Source: Onchidella celtica
Taxonomy: Eukaryota; Mollusca; Gastropoda; Systellommatophora; Onchidiidae
NCBI GenBank assembly: GCA_963931925.1
Contig: OZ007582.1
Coordinates: 30,891,929-30,955,928 of the forward strand
DNA: 64,000 bases
Direction: 5' to 3'
How positions within the stretch are numbered: position 1 is the first letter of the stretch; each line of letters begins with the position of its first letter. A model generated the notes under the pieces. It saw only the letters and a list, made by a program, of their open reading frames with translations, searched no databases and was not told where the DNA came from. Shown piece by piece: positions 1 through 12,900 of this stretch. The translations under genes were made by a program, and so were the position numbers.

Positions 1-921
1 TGTAAAATAAAATCTCTTATAGATCTATAGTTCTGAGCACAGGTAAGTAGTCTCCACATATTCTTGCCTCCCCCCTTTTTCCTTCCAATTTGTGAAAAAA
101 TTTAAAAAAAAAAAAGGAATCAAGTTTTATAAGCCTCACAAAGATCCCAGTAACAGAAGGTCTGCATATCTTATTTCATTTATTTTTCATTGCAGACTTC
201 GTTCCATAGTCTTCATGATTTTCTTGCTAAAGTAGGGCTTTGCAAAATACAGCCCCCCGACCTTTAACCCTATTGATCTGACAGGTCAACAACAGCCTGT
301 CCTCTGCCAAAACTTTGCAGAAAACTGCCTTCTGTTGCTGAATTTGCACTACACTCTTAAAATGTCATGGCACAACTGTCAACGATACCATTTCTTCACA
401 AAAGTCAGTAAATGACCATTGGTCACCATTTTGGTTTATTCCTATTATGCACTTCTGGGGCCTGTTAAACCCAGATCCCTCATAGGACTGGTGTAATTCT
501 CTAACCATCTAAGTGCTTTTTACAAAATTTTTACAGGTAAGCAAAAAAAAAAAAAAATTTATATCCTTCACTGGACAAAACTGGGTCATTGGGTAGGCCT
601 ATTCTCTTAGAGAAATGTTACTTTAGAGTGATTTACCTTGGCCACAGTGCTCCAATTCTTTGTTAGGACATGTAATTCATGTTGCAGATTCATGATGGAA
701 CACAAAAGATTGGTCCACAAAAAGTGAAGTTAGAAGATTAGAGAATTATACCGACGATATATTACTTTATTGAAAGAACTGGGATTGATGGCCCCCATGC
801 AGTATGACTTGGTGGCATTTAGTTCCTTTTTTGCTATTTGAAAAGTCTGGGTCTAACAGAGCCCAGTTGGTATGAATCATAATATGAATACAGGAGATTA
901 AACAGGATTAAAGCCACATAC
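1..921 (-). other. Probable 3' end and 3' UTR of the PPIG-like gene, final exon unresolved
   Basis: The last confident exon leaves phase 2 at 922. An acceptor near 612 (ctctaag) would add two residues and a stop; a 21 bp exon at 638-658 is an alternative. Reverse-strand AATAAA motifs occur near 435 and 180. I cannot choose between these, and the gene could continue beyond the window. Nothing else is recognised here. Confidence 0.35.
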
Positions 922-3900
922 TTGTCTGGTTTTGCGCTGTTCTTCAGAGGTCTCTGTCCTGGCTTCCAGTGTGTGGGTGGGGGACTATCTGACCTTCTCT
1001 TCTGCACTCCCCTGAATGACACAACAAAACACTGGTAAACATGCGTGTATAAAACTGAACAGCTTCAGTCGGGGATAACCTGAATCAACATGTGCCAATC
1101 TATTCAGGTAATTCAAGCTATCAAAACCAGGAAGCAATATGGCTGGTAATAATATTCAGTGTTCAGATTTCTTTAGGCGCTACGCTAGCCGTGAAGGCCA
1201 TCCCGGGTCACCCCGAAACGTCGCTGGCTAACAGGGCTCTGGTGAAATCCTGGCAGCAGGGGATGGATGAGGACGGAAGGCGACCGAAGGATCTTTGGGC
1301 ACGGCTTTTGTCTCTCGTGGTTGCGGGCAGAGGATTCCGTTTTTGGAACAATGGCCGGGACCAATGCACAGTATGTGCACTGCGCTTTCAGAAAGCAATG
1401 GCAGACCACTGGAAGAATTTCTTGCCAAAAACTACAATGAAATGTCCCACAAAAGGAAAGAAAGTTATAGTTCTGTGTCCTCTGAGTCCCCCAGAGAGGG
1501 TCGGGACTCAAAAACGACTGGGGAGGGAGAATCCACAACTGCAGAAGGCACCCGTGATGATGATACTGGCGTATCTGACGGTGAGTGCAAGAAACAGAGG
1601 TGTAGATACTCCTATTCAAAGAAAAGAAAAAGCATCATCATACTCAACAGAATGAAATCTAAGGTAGAAGAGGAACTATCAGAATGTCAAGCTGGTTACA
1701 GGACCAACAGAGGAACCGCTGACATGCTCTTCATACTACAAATAATGATTGAACAGATAAGAAGCAATGGAAACGAAGCCTTCATCACGTTCATAGACTA
1801 CAGCAAAGCGTTCGACAGCGTTAGGCACCATCACCTGTTCGATATAATGATTAAGATGGGATTCCCGAAACACCTTGTGACCCTCATCGCTGCACTATAC
1901 CACGAACAAAAGGCAACGATTAGATGGAACAATGAGAACTGTCCATATTTCAACATCGAGAAAGGAGTCAGACAGGGTTGCATACTTTCACCTCATCTTT
2001 TCAATATTTATACTGAGCAGATCATGAGAAACGCAGACATAGAAGATATGGGAATAAAGATCGGAGGCCGAAACATCACAAACCTTCGCTACGCTGATGA
2101 CACAGCTCTTATGTCAGATAACATCACCAGTATGAAAAGAGTGTTGCACAGAGTGGATGAAGCGGGCAAGACAGCAGGCCTACACCTAAATGCTAAGAAA
2201 ACAAAAGTCATGCATACTGGAACAGGGCACCATGAACACCAGGAGATACTAGTAAACAAAACAGCACTAGAAAAAGTGACTGATTTCAAATACCTAGGAT
2301 CACATAAATCGCAAGATGGAAGCTGCTCAAAGGACATAAAAACAAGGATAGGAATGGCAAAACACAAAATGGTTCAACTAAACAACATTTGGAAGGATAG
2401 AGGCACACCAACGGACCTCAAAGTGAACATACTTAAGTGCTTGATCTGGCCAGTCCTACTATATGGTTGTGAAGCCTGGACACTCAAAAAGGCAGACATA
2501 ACAAGATTGGAGGCAGCTGAAATGTGGCTTTACAGAAGGCTACTCAGAATAAGTTGGACAGAAAGGAGAACAAATACAAGCATCTTAGAACAGCTTGGCA
2601 CCACCAGAAGAATAACACCTGAAACAAAAGCACGGCCCTTATGATATCAATCCTTCAAGGAAAGACAGAAACAAAGAGAAAACAAGGAAGACCACCCATT
2701 ACATATCACGATAACATCAAGAAAGTCAGCCAGCTGGAAATAAGTGAACTAACTAGGAAAGCTAAGGACAGGATTGGGTGGAGGAGATTTTGTCGTGACA
2801 TCCACTGTAGCAGCTAACATCGATGACGATGAAGCCGACAGGTGACATTGCATTGCATTTCTGTCACAAGCAGTGAAAATTGCCTTATTGAGCGCAAACT
2901 GTTTTCCGCACACTCTTTCTCTGTAGAGTTTCAAAGCTCTTTCAAGAGGCCTCACCCTGATAATAGCAGCCCTGAGTTCATGTGCTTTGCACAAAAGATG
3001 GTACATATACTGACTGATCTTTACCCACAACTATACTCTCTGTTTTGGAGTCCTGGTGGACTAAGCTTAAGTATGGTATGGAACTATCCTCTTCAGTTAT
3101 GGAAATAGATAAAGACTTCTGGTGGGCTGGAAGGAGCTTTGCCCAAGACCAAGCACTAGCACACAACCCCAACGACAGATGGGGCTCTGTGGTGTGGCAT
3201 TCTATTGTGCAGTGCCCCTATCATCCTGGAGGACAATGTGAACAGCAAACTAAAAAAAAAAAAAAGAAGCAAGAAGCAGGCTAAATGGATGATACAATAT
3301 TGATGATCTTAGCTAGGCCAGACATAATCTGTGGTTGTCAGGTTTCTTTTGTAAAGCCCATAGAGCATTTTAAAAATGGATATGCGCTATATAAAATAAT
3401 AATAATAATCTACTCACATTTTCACATTTTTCCATTTCTTCTCCCGATCAGATTTCTCTTCCTCTGAACTTGATGATCTGCCACGGCTTCCTCTTTTCCT
3501 TCTCTTCTCATCTCTTCCTCTATCTGAAGAGCTGGACTCTGACCTTTTCCTCCGTCGTGACTCATTTTTCTTACCATCATTCCGATGGTATCGTGCGTCC
3601 TCCTTTGACTTAGATCTTGAGTGTGACTTTCTCCTTTTCTCTTTTGATCTGGACCTTTCTCTGTGCTCTTCCCTGTCCTTTCTCCGTGATCCTGGTGACC
3701 TAGATTGAGACCTTGACCTCCCTCTATCATCTGATCGTGACTTGTTGGAGACCGACTTGGGAGAATTGCGTGATCTGTCTTTTCGTTGTTTTGATTTTTT
3801 GTCGTCACTTCTCTCAGAACTTCTTGATTGTCTTGAATCTTGACGATTATACTTTGAATATTTAGCGTTTCTGTTGGTCTCTGTTTTGTCAGACTGGGAG

Positions 3901-6900
3901 TTTCGCCGGTCATAAAAGTCTCGCCTTTTGCCTTCATTTTTGTCCCGAGATAATGATCTCCTAGAGTCTCTTCGACTATCATGTCTACTTGGCGATGATC
4001 TGTTTTTGTTCTTCCGATCTCGAGCCGACCTGCTCTCTCTCTGGTTATCAGGGGAAGACCTGACAGAACAAAGACAAAATACAAATTACTTGAGAACATA
4101 AAAATTCTCAAATGTTGATTGTCATGTGAAGGTTAAATTTCCCTTCTGGACAGATTCACTTAACGACATAACATAGATTGCATAGACCCAAGTTTTCCCT
4201 TTCACTACAGGGAGAAGTAACTTTGTTACTTTATAAGAAGTTTTCCAACAAACAGCAAATTTGTTCTGCTTTTCATTACTGGGTGAATCAACCCACCCTT
4301 CATCCGCCTTGCTGCGTTCATTCTCTCGACGACTCCTTGCCTCCCGGCTTCTTTCTTTTGCCATATCTTTCTCTTTCTGACTTCTAATTTCTCCATCTTC
4401 TCCTCCAGATCCAGTTTCAATGTCTGTGTCCTCAGATTGGTCCCGAGGTCCTTCTGCCTTTTCTTTCTTTCTGCGTTTGTCTGTACAAAGAAAAAAAAAA
4501 AAAGACCAAAATCAGTTACCTCATCTATCAGATCTGCCAACTAAATGACCATTTCAATAAGGGACAGTATAAAGGCATACTGCGACTATCAATTAGTTAT
4601 GACTGTTATGGATAGAACAATACTAATACAAAACTCAGTGACACTTCAAACACAAGATAGTTGTGTAAAATATGTGACAAAAAGAGAAAGTGAGAAATGA
4701 CCCCATTAGCCAAGGCACCATTATGTATCACCTATGATTCACAGACATTTATCACTCAGCCCAAGAAAACTAAGTTCTTTTTAGCGTTTTCTACAACATA
4801 CTCAATAAATCAATCAAATGATCATGAAAAACTCCTACATTTCCCTAAGAACAAATTGTCACGAATTCAGAATTCGCCCGCAAACAAAAAATGGGGGCGG
4901 AGCCTACAGGGTTAACAAGGTAATAAGCTGAGAATGAAGAGCTAATGGTGTCACTGACTGACCTTTCTCATCATTATTCCTGTCCGTTCCTGATCTCTTC
5001 TTCTTTTCCTCTCTTCTCTCATCTTCTTTGTCTCTTCTGCCCTTTCTGTGTCGCCCATTTTCAATATTTCTGAAATGTAAACGCCAGAGTTTTTCATAAT
5101 AAACAGAGTAGATCAACAAACTGCCATTATTATACATAGTCAATATGATATTTCCAACCAAATCACTGTGGCCCAAAAGTCTTTGTTCCTGATAAATAAT
5201 GGTTACAAACCGAAATCATGATTAAAATTCCTTACGTCCTTATGAATTGAGTAATTTGAGTTTGAAGAAAGCACTTCAGCAGGATAATACTTAATAGCCA
5301 TATTGTGCTAGGAAAAAGCAAGACAATAGACATGTTATAGCAAAACGATAGGACAGAAGGATCCCCTGCCAAAAAGTGCCCACCAACCGCCTGTAGGAAT
5401 TTACCAGAGTGTGATTTAAGTTTTAAATAATATGTTATGCAATTTTTTTTTTTACAGTTTTGAGACTACTGGAGAAATGGAATATATTTACAATGATAAT
5501 TACAAGGTTAAAAAGTTATGAAAAAAATTTAATACAGAGAAAACAAAATATAATTACACAGACAGGACAAAACAACAACTTTAACCCTCTAGTGCCAAGT
5601 GTACCATATTTGAAATGGGTCACCTGGAGCCAAAATGCTCTATCTTTGAAATATTTACTCTTCCAACTTTATTAACAAATAATTTTTCCAGTGACATAAT
5701 TATATTTTTGCAAATATCTGACTGTTTAAAATTAGTTCAGCATGTTATTTCAGAAGTTTTGGGATTGGCAGTTTTAATCTGGGGCACTAGAGCGTTAAAA
5801 CTAATTTATACTTGTATTACTATTTGTTCACCACAAGATAAGACAAGCCACAATGCAAATGCAAACAGTCTATTCATATGAACTTTTAAACAAGGTTTGT
5901 TTTATGGGACCAAAGCCCAACTACAAAGCTGAATAGAGAAAATACTGAGTTGTGTTCAACTATAGGCCCACTGCGCATGTCCGCCATCTTTGAGGTAAGG
6001 ACCGATGCATCACCATGGCGATTGTGGTATTGATTTTGATTCGTTAGCCGATTTGCACTGCGAGCATGGAAGGCGCCGCGAACCAATCGGCGGCGAGATA
6101 AAAGCAGTTCACTACAGTAAACAATGACACGTGTGAATGAACATATGGGAGACGTTCGGTCAATTCTTTCGCTTCCTTTCCCGTGTTTGCATGGATGGTG
6201 GGGAATCTGATCAGTTTGGATTCATCCTTTCCACCCCTGTCATAACAATCAATGCAACCAGCAGCAATTTAACCCCTTAGGCATATCTCAAAGTTACACT
6301 CATCAGCTGATCCACCCGCCATCTTGGATGTCGGAAGAACAAAACACTGTGACGTCCGTCAGTTGCAATGGACCTATAGTTTATGATGTAAAATACCACT
6401 GTCCCCTAGAAACAGCTTCAATCAATGAAAACTCACCTTTCTCCATCTGATTCATCAGCATCTCCTCTGCCTCTCTCAAAGCGACTGGACAACATATTTC
6501 TGCCCTTTTCTGTCTCCTTGCGTGCATCCCTTCTCTCTGAGCCCTGGACAGCCATAGCTTCACCTTTACTCCAGCGTTCCTCTTCTATTTCCTTAGCTTT
6601 CTGCAGTGGGATCACTCGCCGCTGTTCCTGCTTCCAGTGAGGTGGGGTAGTGGACCGTGACCGACTGCGGAACCGCTGAAGAAAACGACGACAACCAAAT
6701 TAGTTCCTTATTTGTATACTGACAAGACTGTTTTACATAGCCCCCTGACCAGTGACTTCATAGCAATCGACTTTTCTATTCTGTGGACACATCCCTGATT
6801 TACATGAAATATTGCCAAATACAGGAATGTGACACTTTTTCATTCCAAAGATTTACGCAGTACTTACTTTCTTTCTTTGAAAAATCAGCCCAAATCCAAT

Positions 6901-9900
6901 TTCAGTACAAAAACCGACCTAATGTAATTTTTCACAACAAAGCACAATATTAAATCATTGGATACTGTAAAAAAAACAAAATTTTTTTAAAACGATGGCC
7001 TGTGCATTCCAATTAGTCAATTTTCATTTGCATTTCCGACCATACAGATTAGTCTACAATATCTAATCCAATTCCTACCAAGAAAGTAAATGATTTCAGA
7101 AAGATTTTTTCCCCCTGTGCATCACAAACTGAAGTTGTAATATAGACTAGTGCAATTAAAATTTTCCACTTACAATAGCTCCTCGCCCTTTCAGTCTGCG
7201 ACCGGATGCGGACACGATTGTCCTGCTGCCTCTACTGTCTCTCCGTCTGGGTGGAGATCTCTCCCTGTAATGAAGCAAAATAGCCATACTAACATTTGAC
7301 ATTGTTTCGTACAGTAAAAGTATGATGGAAATGCCCAATTCTGTGTCAAGCATCACAGCTGAATGGCAGTATAGAAAAAGAATCTCGCTGCCCACTAATA
7401 TCTCTGACCTTTCCCATCCAATGCAAGACAGGCATATTTAGGCAAAATCCTTAAGTTACAAATTTTACCTTTTGAGGAACACTTAGCATTTGTTTCATGA
7501 AAAGAATGAGAACCATTTACTGCTCGTGATGCTCAATACCTTGTTTTCACCGATCAAACCACCCCATGTGCACACTGCTGTAAACATTACTGTCGACCCG
7601 CAGTGCACTGCCCCATTCCTCCTCCTGGCCTCCATCCCCATTCTTTCTCTTTCAAAGCACTGGACTAAGGCAATAATCTAACACTTTTTAACACCTTCAC
7701 TGTTTTAGTTTTGGACTTCTGTCAGAGGATAACTTACATAATAATAATACGTAATCCACATCTACTAGAAAGTACTGGCACACTACATACTCCCCTTTCC
7801 CATCTAATCTTTGTCAGTTTGAGAGCCACTCATTGTCCTAGCTAAATAAAATGCCATTACTGAGAGACACAAAACCACAAGTGAATGGTACAGTATATTA
7901 TAAAAAGGAGGAATTTCTCTGCCTGCTTCTGAGAAGACGTACATCCATAGGCTAATTATCAGTTTGTCACTGGCCACATTGCAATTCAAAGAGACAATGT
8001 TGTAAAAAGAAAAAGAAAATAAATTTTTATTAGAAATAAAAGTTGCTACTAACAGATATAGTTCACTCAGATTCATTTGTTTTCTGTGACAAAATACTTG
8101 TCTATAAGAGTACAGAAGATTATTTAGGGGGGACAAACTGACAACTTTATTCGTAGCATCAAGTGCTGACACAAAGCATGAGGTATCTCAAAATTTGAGA
8201 AATTATAGAATCTAGGACAAGTGCATTTCCAAACATTCCATGCAAGAGATGAGACAAAAGAGTTCTTTGTTACCTTCTCCTGACGTCACTACTGTCTGGT
8301 CGTTCTCTCTCTTTCTCTTTTGCCTTCTCTTTCTCCTTCCCCTCCTCCTCTTCTGCTTTCTTCCCTCTGTACAGAAAATTCTGGAAAGGTACATCTGGAA
8401 TTTCATCTGCCCTGATCTCTGCAAACATTGAAGCAGTTTTCTCCTTCTCTTCTTTTTTCCTGAGAGCAGAACAAGAATAAAAGATATAAATATTGTGTGA
8501 CATTATTGTGAATAAATAAGAGCGAGTTGTCAAGAACCCCAAGACCACAAATATGCAGCTTTCACCTAAATTCATTTGCGACACTATAGATTTTCTGCAG
8601 TTTTCTTAAAAGTGTAACATAAATTTCCATGTCTTGATTTCATTAAGTATAAAATAACACTTACTCTGCTTTCTCTTCCTCCTCTTCGTCTTCTGATCGA
8701 GATTTCCTCTTTTCCTTCTTCTTCTTTTTGGATTCCTTCTTGTGCTTCTTCTTGTGGTGATGTTTCTTCTTTTTCTTCCTCACTTCCTTCTCTGATTCTG
8801 AATCTGAACTCTCTGACTCGGCCTCTGCTTTAGCCTTCTTTTTGGCTGCAAGACCACAAAGAATGGACATCATTTACAACAGGTTGTCATGGAAGTGGCT
8901 CTTGCCTGCCAACTAAATGACCACTTCAATAAAGGGACATCTCCAGGGACATATAATTTATGTTATAAACACTTATGCCTTATAAAGACATACTGAAACA
9001 ATTAATTAGTTATGATTTCCACAGACAACATAAATACAAAACACAGCAGCACACTTCACAGATCACCTAGTATAATGTACATACTGTCACCATTGTCCTG
9101 CACTTCACTTTGACCAATTTAGACTATTATGTCCTCTAGCTTTTCCTTTGAACACGAAGGCAAATTTTCATCCCGATCATCATTTTGTTAGGAGTTTCTC
9201 AACTTTGAAAGTAGTGACACACTACTATTTTCTGTGCCATTGCCTCATAAAGTTGGTTTTCCCGCCGCATGTCATAAAATAGATCAATGCTCACATTTAC
9301 TCTTTAACTGCAGCACCAGCTCTCCGCAGTTTGTGATCCTCACATCTGAAGTTGGTCGACTTTTTCCATCCACTGGTAAGGCTTCAATGGTCCTCACAAT
9401 GTCCTGTCCACTCAGGACATGCCCAAACACTACATGTTTGCTGCAGAAACAAGAAATAATCTCACTGTTTATTGCATAAATATCTTTTCCGTTTTCCCCA
9501 TTCTATAAAATGTAGCTGTATTTTACTGAACTTAGAAACATCAGTACCGCTCGCTTAAGCCTGTTACTCCTGAAATTCATGAGATTTCATCATGGAATTC
9601 CTCGGAATCTCTGCACTTGTCAAGTCCGAAGACATGTGGTTAGCAATGGTTTTCATGATCATACATGAACTGTCCTTATGAGAAGAGCTGTCAACAACAC
9701 CAAGAATATTCATCCTTTCATCACTTTCTCAAATGTTCATATCACTGCAGCCACATGTCAACTGACCACCATGAAAATCTGAGGTACTCCATTCTGAAAT
9801 ACACCCTTAGTACTCAACCTTCAAGTGGCCAGCATTCCATATGTACAAAATGTCAACTAACATTTCATGTTCTAAATTTGAAGCACTTTCTAACCCATCA

Positions 9901-12900
9901 TCATTAAAAAGCCTTTTCATGAAAATATTCATATTTTTGCAATTGGCTATTTATACCATTTTTTTAAAGTTCGAAATTCTTGAAAAGGCTTTTTGCTCCT
10001 GAGCTGTGCAGGGTGAAAAAAGAAAATGTCATGGTGCAAAACAAATGACCTTCTAGATCTGATACTTTGGAATGAAAGCTTCAGCTATTCTGGACTCGTA
10101 AATCTTGAGAGCTGGCACGAGTCGGAAAAGCAGCACCCATACTCTGATGATTGTTTATAAACATCTGTTTTTAAGTCCTTGCTTAAGAAAATTATAGTAC
10201 CAATCTATACTGTCATCCTTCCTTTGCAAATCTACAAGCTTTCACCACTGTTTCTTTAGAACTAATGCAGCCAAGACTGAATAATAGCAAGTTAAACATT
10301 GGCTAAAATTTGTAAGTATATAATTATGTCGTTAAAAAAAAACTCATTTGCTGCATGCAATATACTCACTTGTCCAAATGTGGAGTGGACTTTGTTGTTC
10401 TGAAAGTAAAGTTGGAGAAACATAATCAACAACTGGACAATAACAAAGGTTTTCTGACATGCTTGAACTGCATTATAAATCGATCAAATCAGCCAAACAC
10501 ACCCATAATTCCTATATTGTTTATTTTCCTAGGATAACTTTTCAATTTCCAGCAAAGATAGATAAAAAAGATATGAAGTCAGTGATTTATCACATGCAGA
10601 AAATAGTATGATTAGTTTCCTTCCCATTGCAACTTTTCTAATGGCCCCTGTTTAGGAAAGAAGATAAAGCACATCTACCATGTTTGATGGAATAAACTGA
10701 GCCACATTATCTCAATTACAGTGCGTGACCATCAATGTCAGGCTACGATGCTGATTCCCTGACCTTAAATTACTGTGATCCTCATAAAGAAATCGTTTAG
10801 GGGTGAAAATTTCTGAAAACCATTGAACAACTGAATCCTGCAGCTCATCAGTATAGGCATACTTGCTCACATTAGTTACAACGAGTAGGTAAAAGTATGT
10901 TTGAGTACTTTTACCATGAAAACAGTGAAAGCCATGAAAATTCCACAAGTCTCTGAGCATTGACTGAAAGAAACTTACATGAAAAACTGACTGCCATTGG
11001 TATCCCTGCCTTTGTTGGCCATGGACAGCAAAAACTCCCCGTCATGTTTCAACTGGAAATTTTCATCTGCAAAAGGTATAATAAAATAAATAAATCACCC
11101 ATGCTACGACCAACAGTCAGAATATTTTTTCATAAAAAAACAACAAAAAAAACTCAAGCTAGTGAGTAAGCAAGACTCCAAGAAATCTAAATGGGGAAGA
11201 GAACCTCTTCAACTGTTTTGCCCCCTGACTTACTTTTGTTTCACACTCAACATTATTTTATCCGATTATTTTGGACAAAAAAAAAAACCCCAAAAAACCA
11301 CTGTGGATAATTGATGCCTGCAGATACAGTAATTCATTTACTTTTTTGAGGCGAAAAAAAAACCTCAACAAAGGTAATGGGTGGCAGGAATTATGCAGAT
11401 GGGAACAAACAAATCAGCATACAAAATTATGAATTTCATACAGACAGAACAAATGAAACATACCTGGAAAAACACCACCGTAAATAGATTCTCCACCGGT
11501 ACCATCAACTATTAGAGAAAATAGCAGAACACTTGATAAATTAGATACCACTGCAGTGAAAATAATGTCATTTCATTTCATTCTTGAGATTTGTAGCAGA
11601 GAAATTTTCACAGCAGTGGGAATTAATTCCCTTGAGTCTAAGGGTGTATCTTGCTTATGATGTATACAATTCTATGTAAAACTTGATTGCAGATAATCTG
11701 GTCTATCAAATACTGACTAAAACCTTTGTGGGGAAAAAACATATAGATAAACAATACACAAAGAAAATAATACATTTGATCTACTTGCTGTCACAATTTA
11801 CTGATCATAAACTAAGTTTAATACAAGCCAACGGTAATCTGTACAACACGAGAAATCAAAATGTCTTCCAATCGCTACTGAAACATAAAGTACTCAGACA
11901 ATATAACTGTTTCAGTTTGGAAAATGTACCAGTTTTAGTGGACAAATTATAATTATTTCTTTTGCAAACGTGTTTCTCCTGCAACCTTATTGATGAAAAA
12001 TTACTACACTTAGCACGGACATTGTTAAACTTCCTGCTTCTGTTTTCTTATCCATAACTCTAGAGTTACCAATAGTCTCTAAAATTTTCATGTTAACTTA
12101 CATTTTGTGAAGTCGCCACCCTGGATGACAAAGTCCTTCACAACACGATGAAACAATGCCCCTTTGTAGTGCAAGGTGTTGCCAGTCTTTTCACTGGTGC
12201 CCAACTCACCTGGAAATTTTACATAATACTGACAATAATAATACAATCAAGCTTAGCAAAAGATTTCTTCTTAAAAATCGAGCTCTGAGGCACTAATGCT
12301 ATACCAATTACCATCTTCAAATTGTTCACACTAACTGAAAAATTGTCCCAATCCATTCTGAAATGAGTTTGATATGTCGCAGATGATTGATTCGCTCCTC
12401 TGGGGCCATAAAATACAGAAATAAACATTTCTGTGCAAGATATCGCTGCCTAAAGAATACCATCAGTATTGATATCGGTATAGCTTGTACAGTAGCCCAC
12501 ATGAGGAAAACCAAATTCACTAACTTTCTTCTCACACAACATTTTCTGTATTCATCTAAAAATGTAAAAAAGAAAAAAGGATGATCCAGAACTTCACACA
12601 GAAACAGCATTTTATAGATCTTGAAAAACTAATCCATGTAAACATGGCAATGATCAATATGTTTGTTCGGCACCCTGGTAATATTTAACCTCAAATTTCA
12701 AGCATCTCTAGTCTTCTAATTTTTTCAAAGCTAAAAGTTAAAATTAAATATTTGGTCACCAGCTGTGCCCGTTTCAGCAACTTGTACATAATTTTGTTAC
12801 AAAACCGTGTCCCACCCCGAGTACCAAATGTCACAAGTAAAACTGTTCATGAAATCTGTTCTCACCAGTGCAAAGAGCCCTGAAGTTCTCACATGTCTTT

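Noticed and set aside
1185-1619. 144-codon minus-strand ORF rich in Cys and His
   Set aside because: Opposite strand of a GC-rich open block; no recognised motif and it does not fit PPIG splice phases.
3422-4111. 229-codon minus-strand ORF beginning MRIFMFSSN
   Set aside because: Shadow of the RS-domain exon in another frame; it crosses the splice acceptor and lacks RS character, while the phase-consistent frame is clearly an RS domain.
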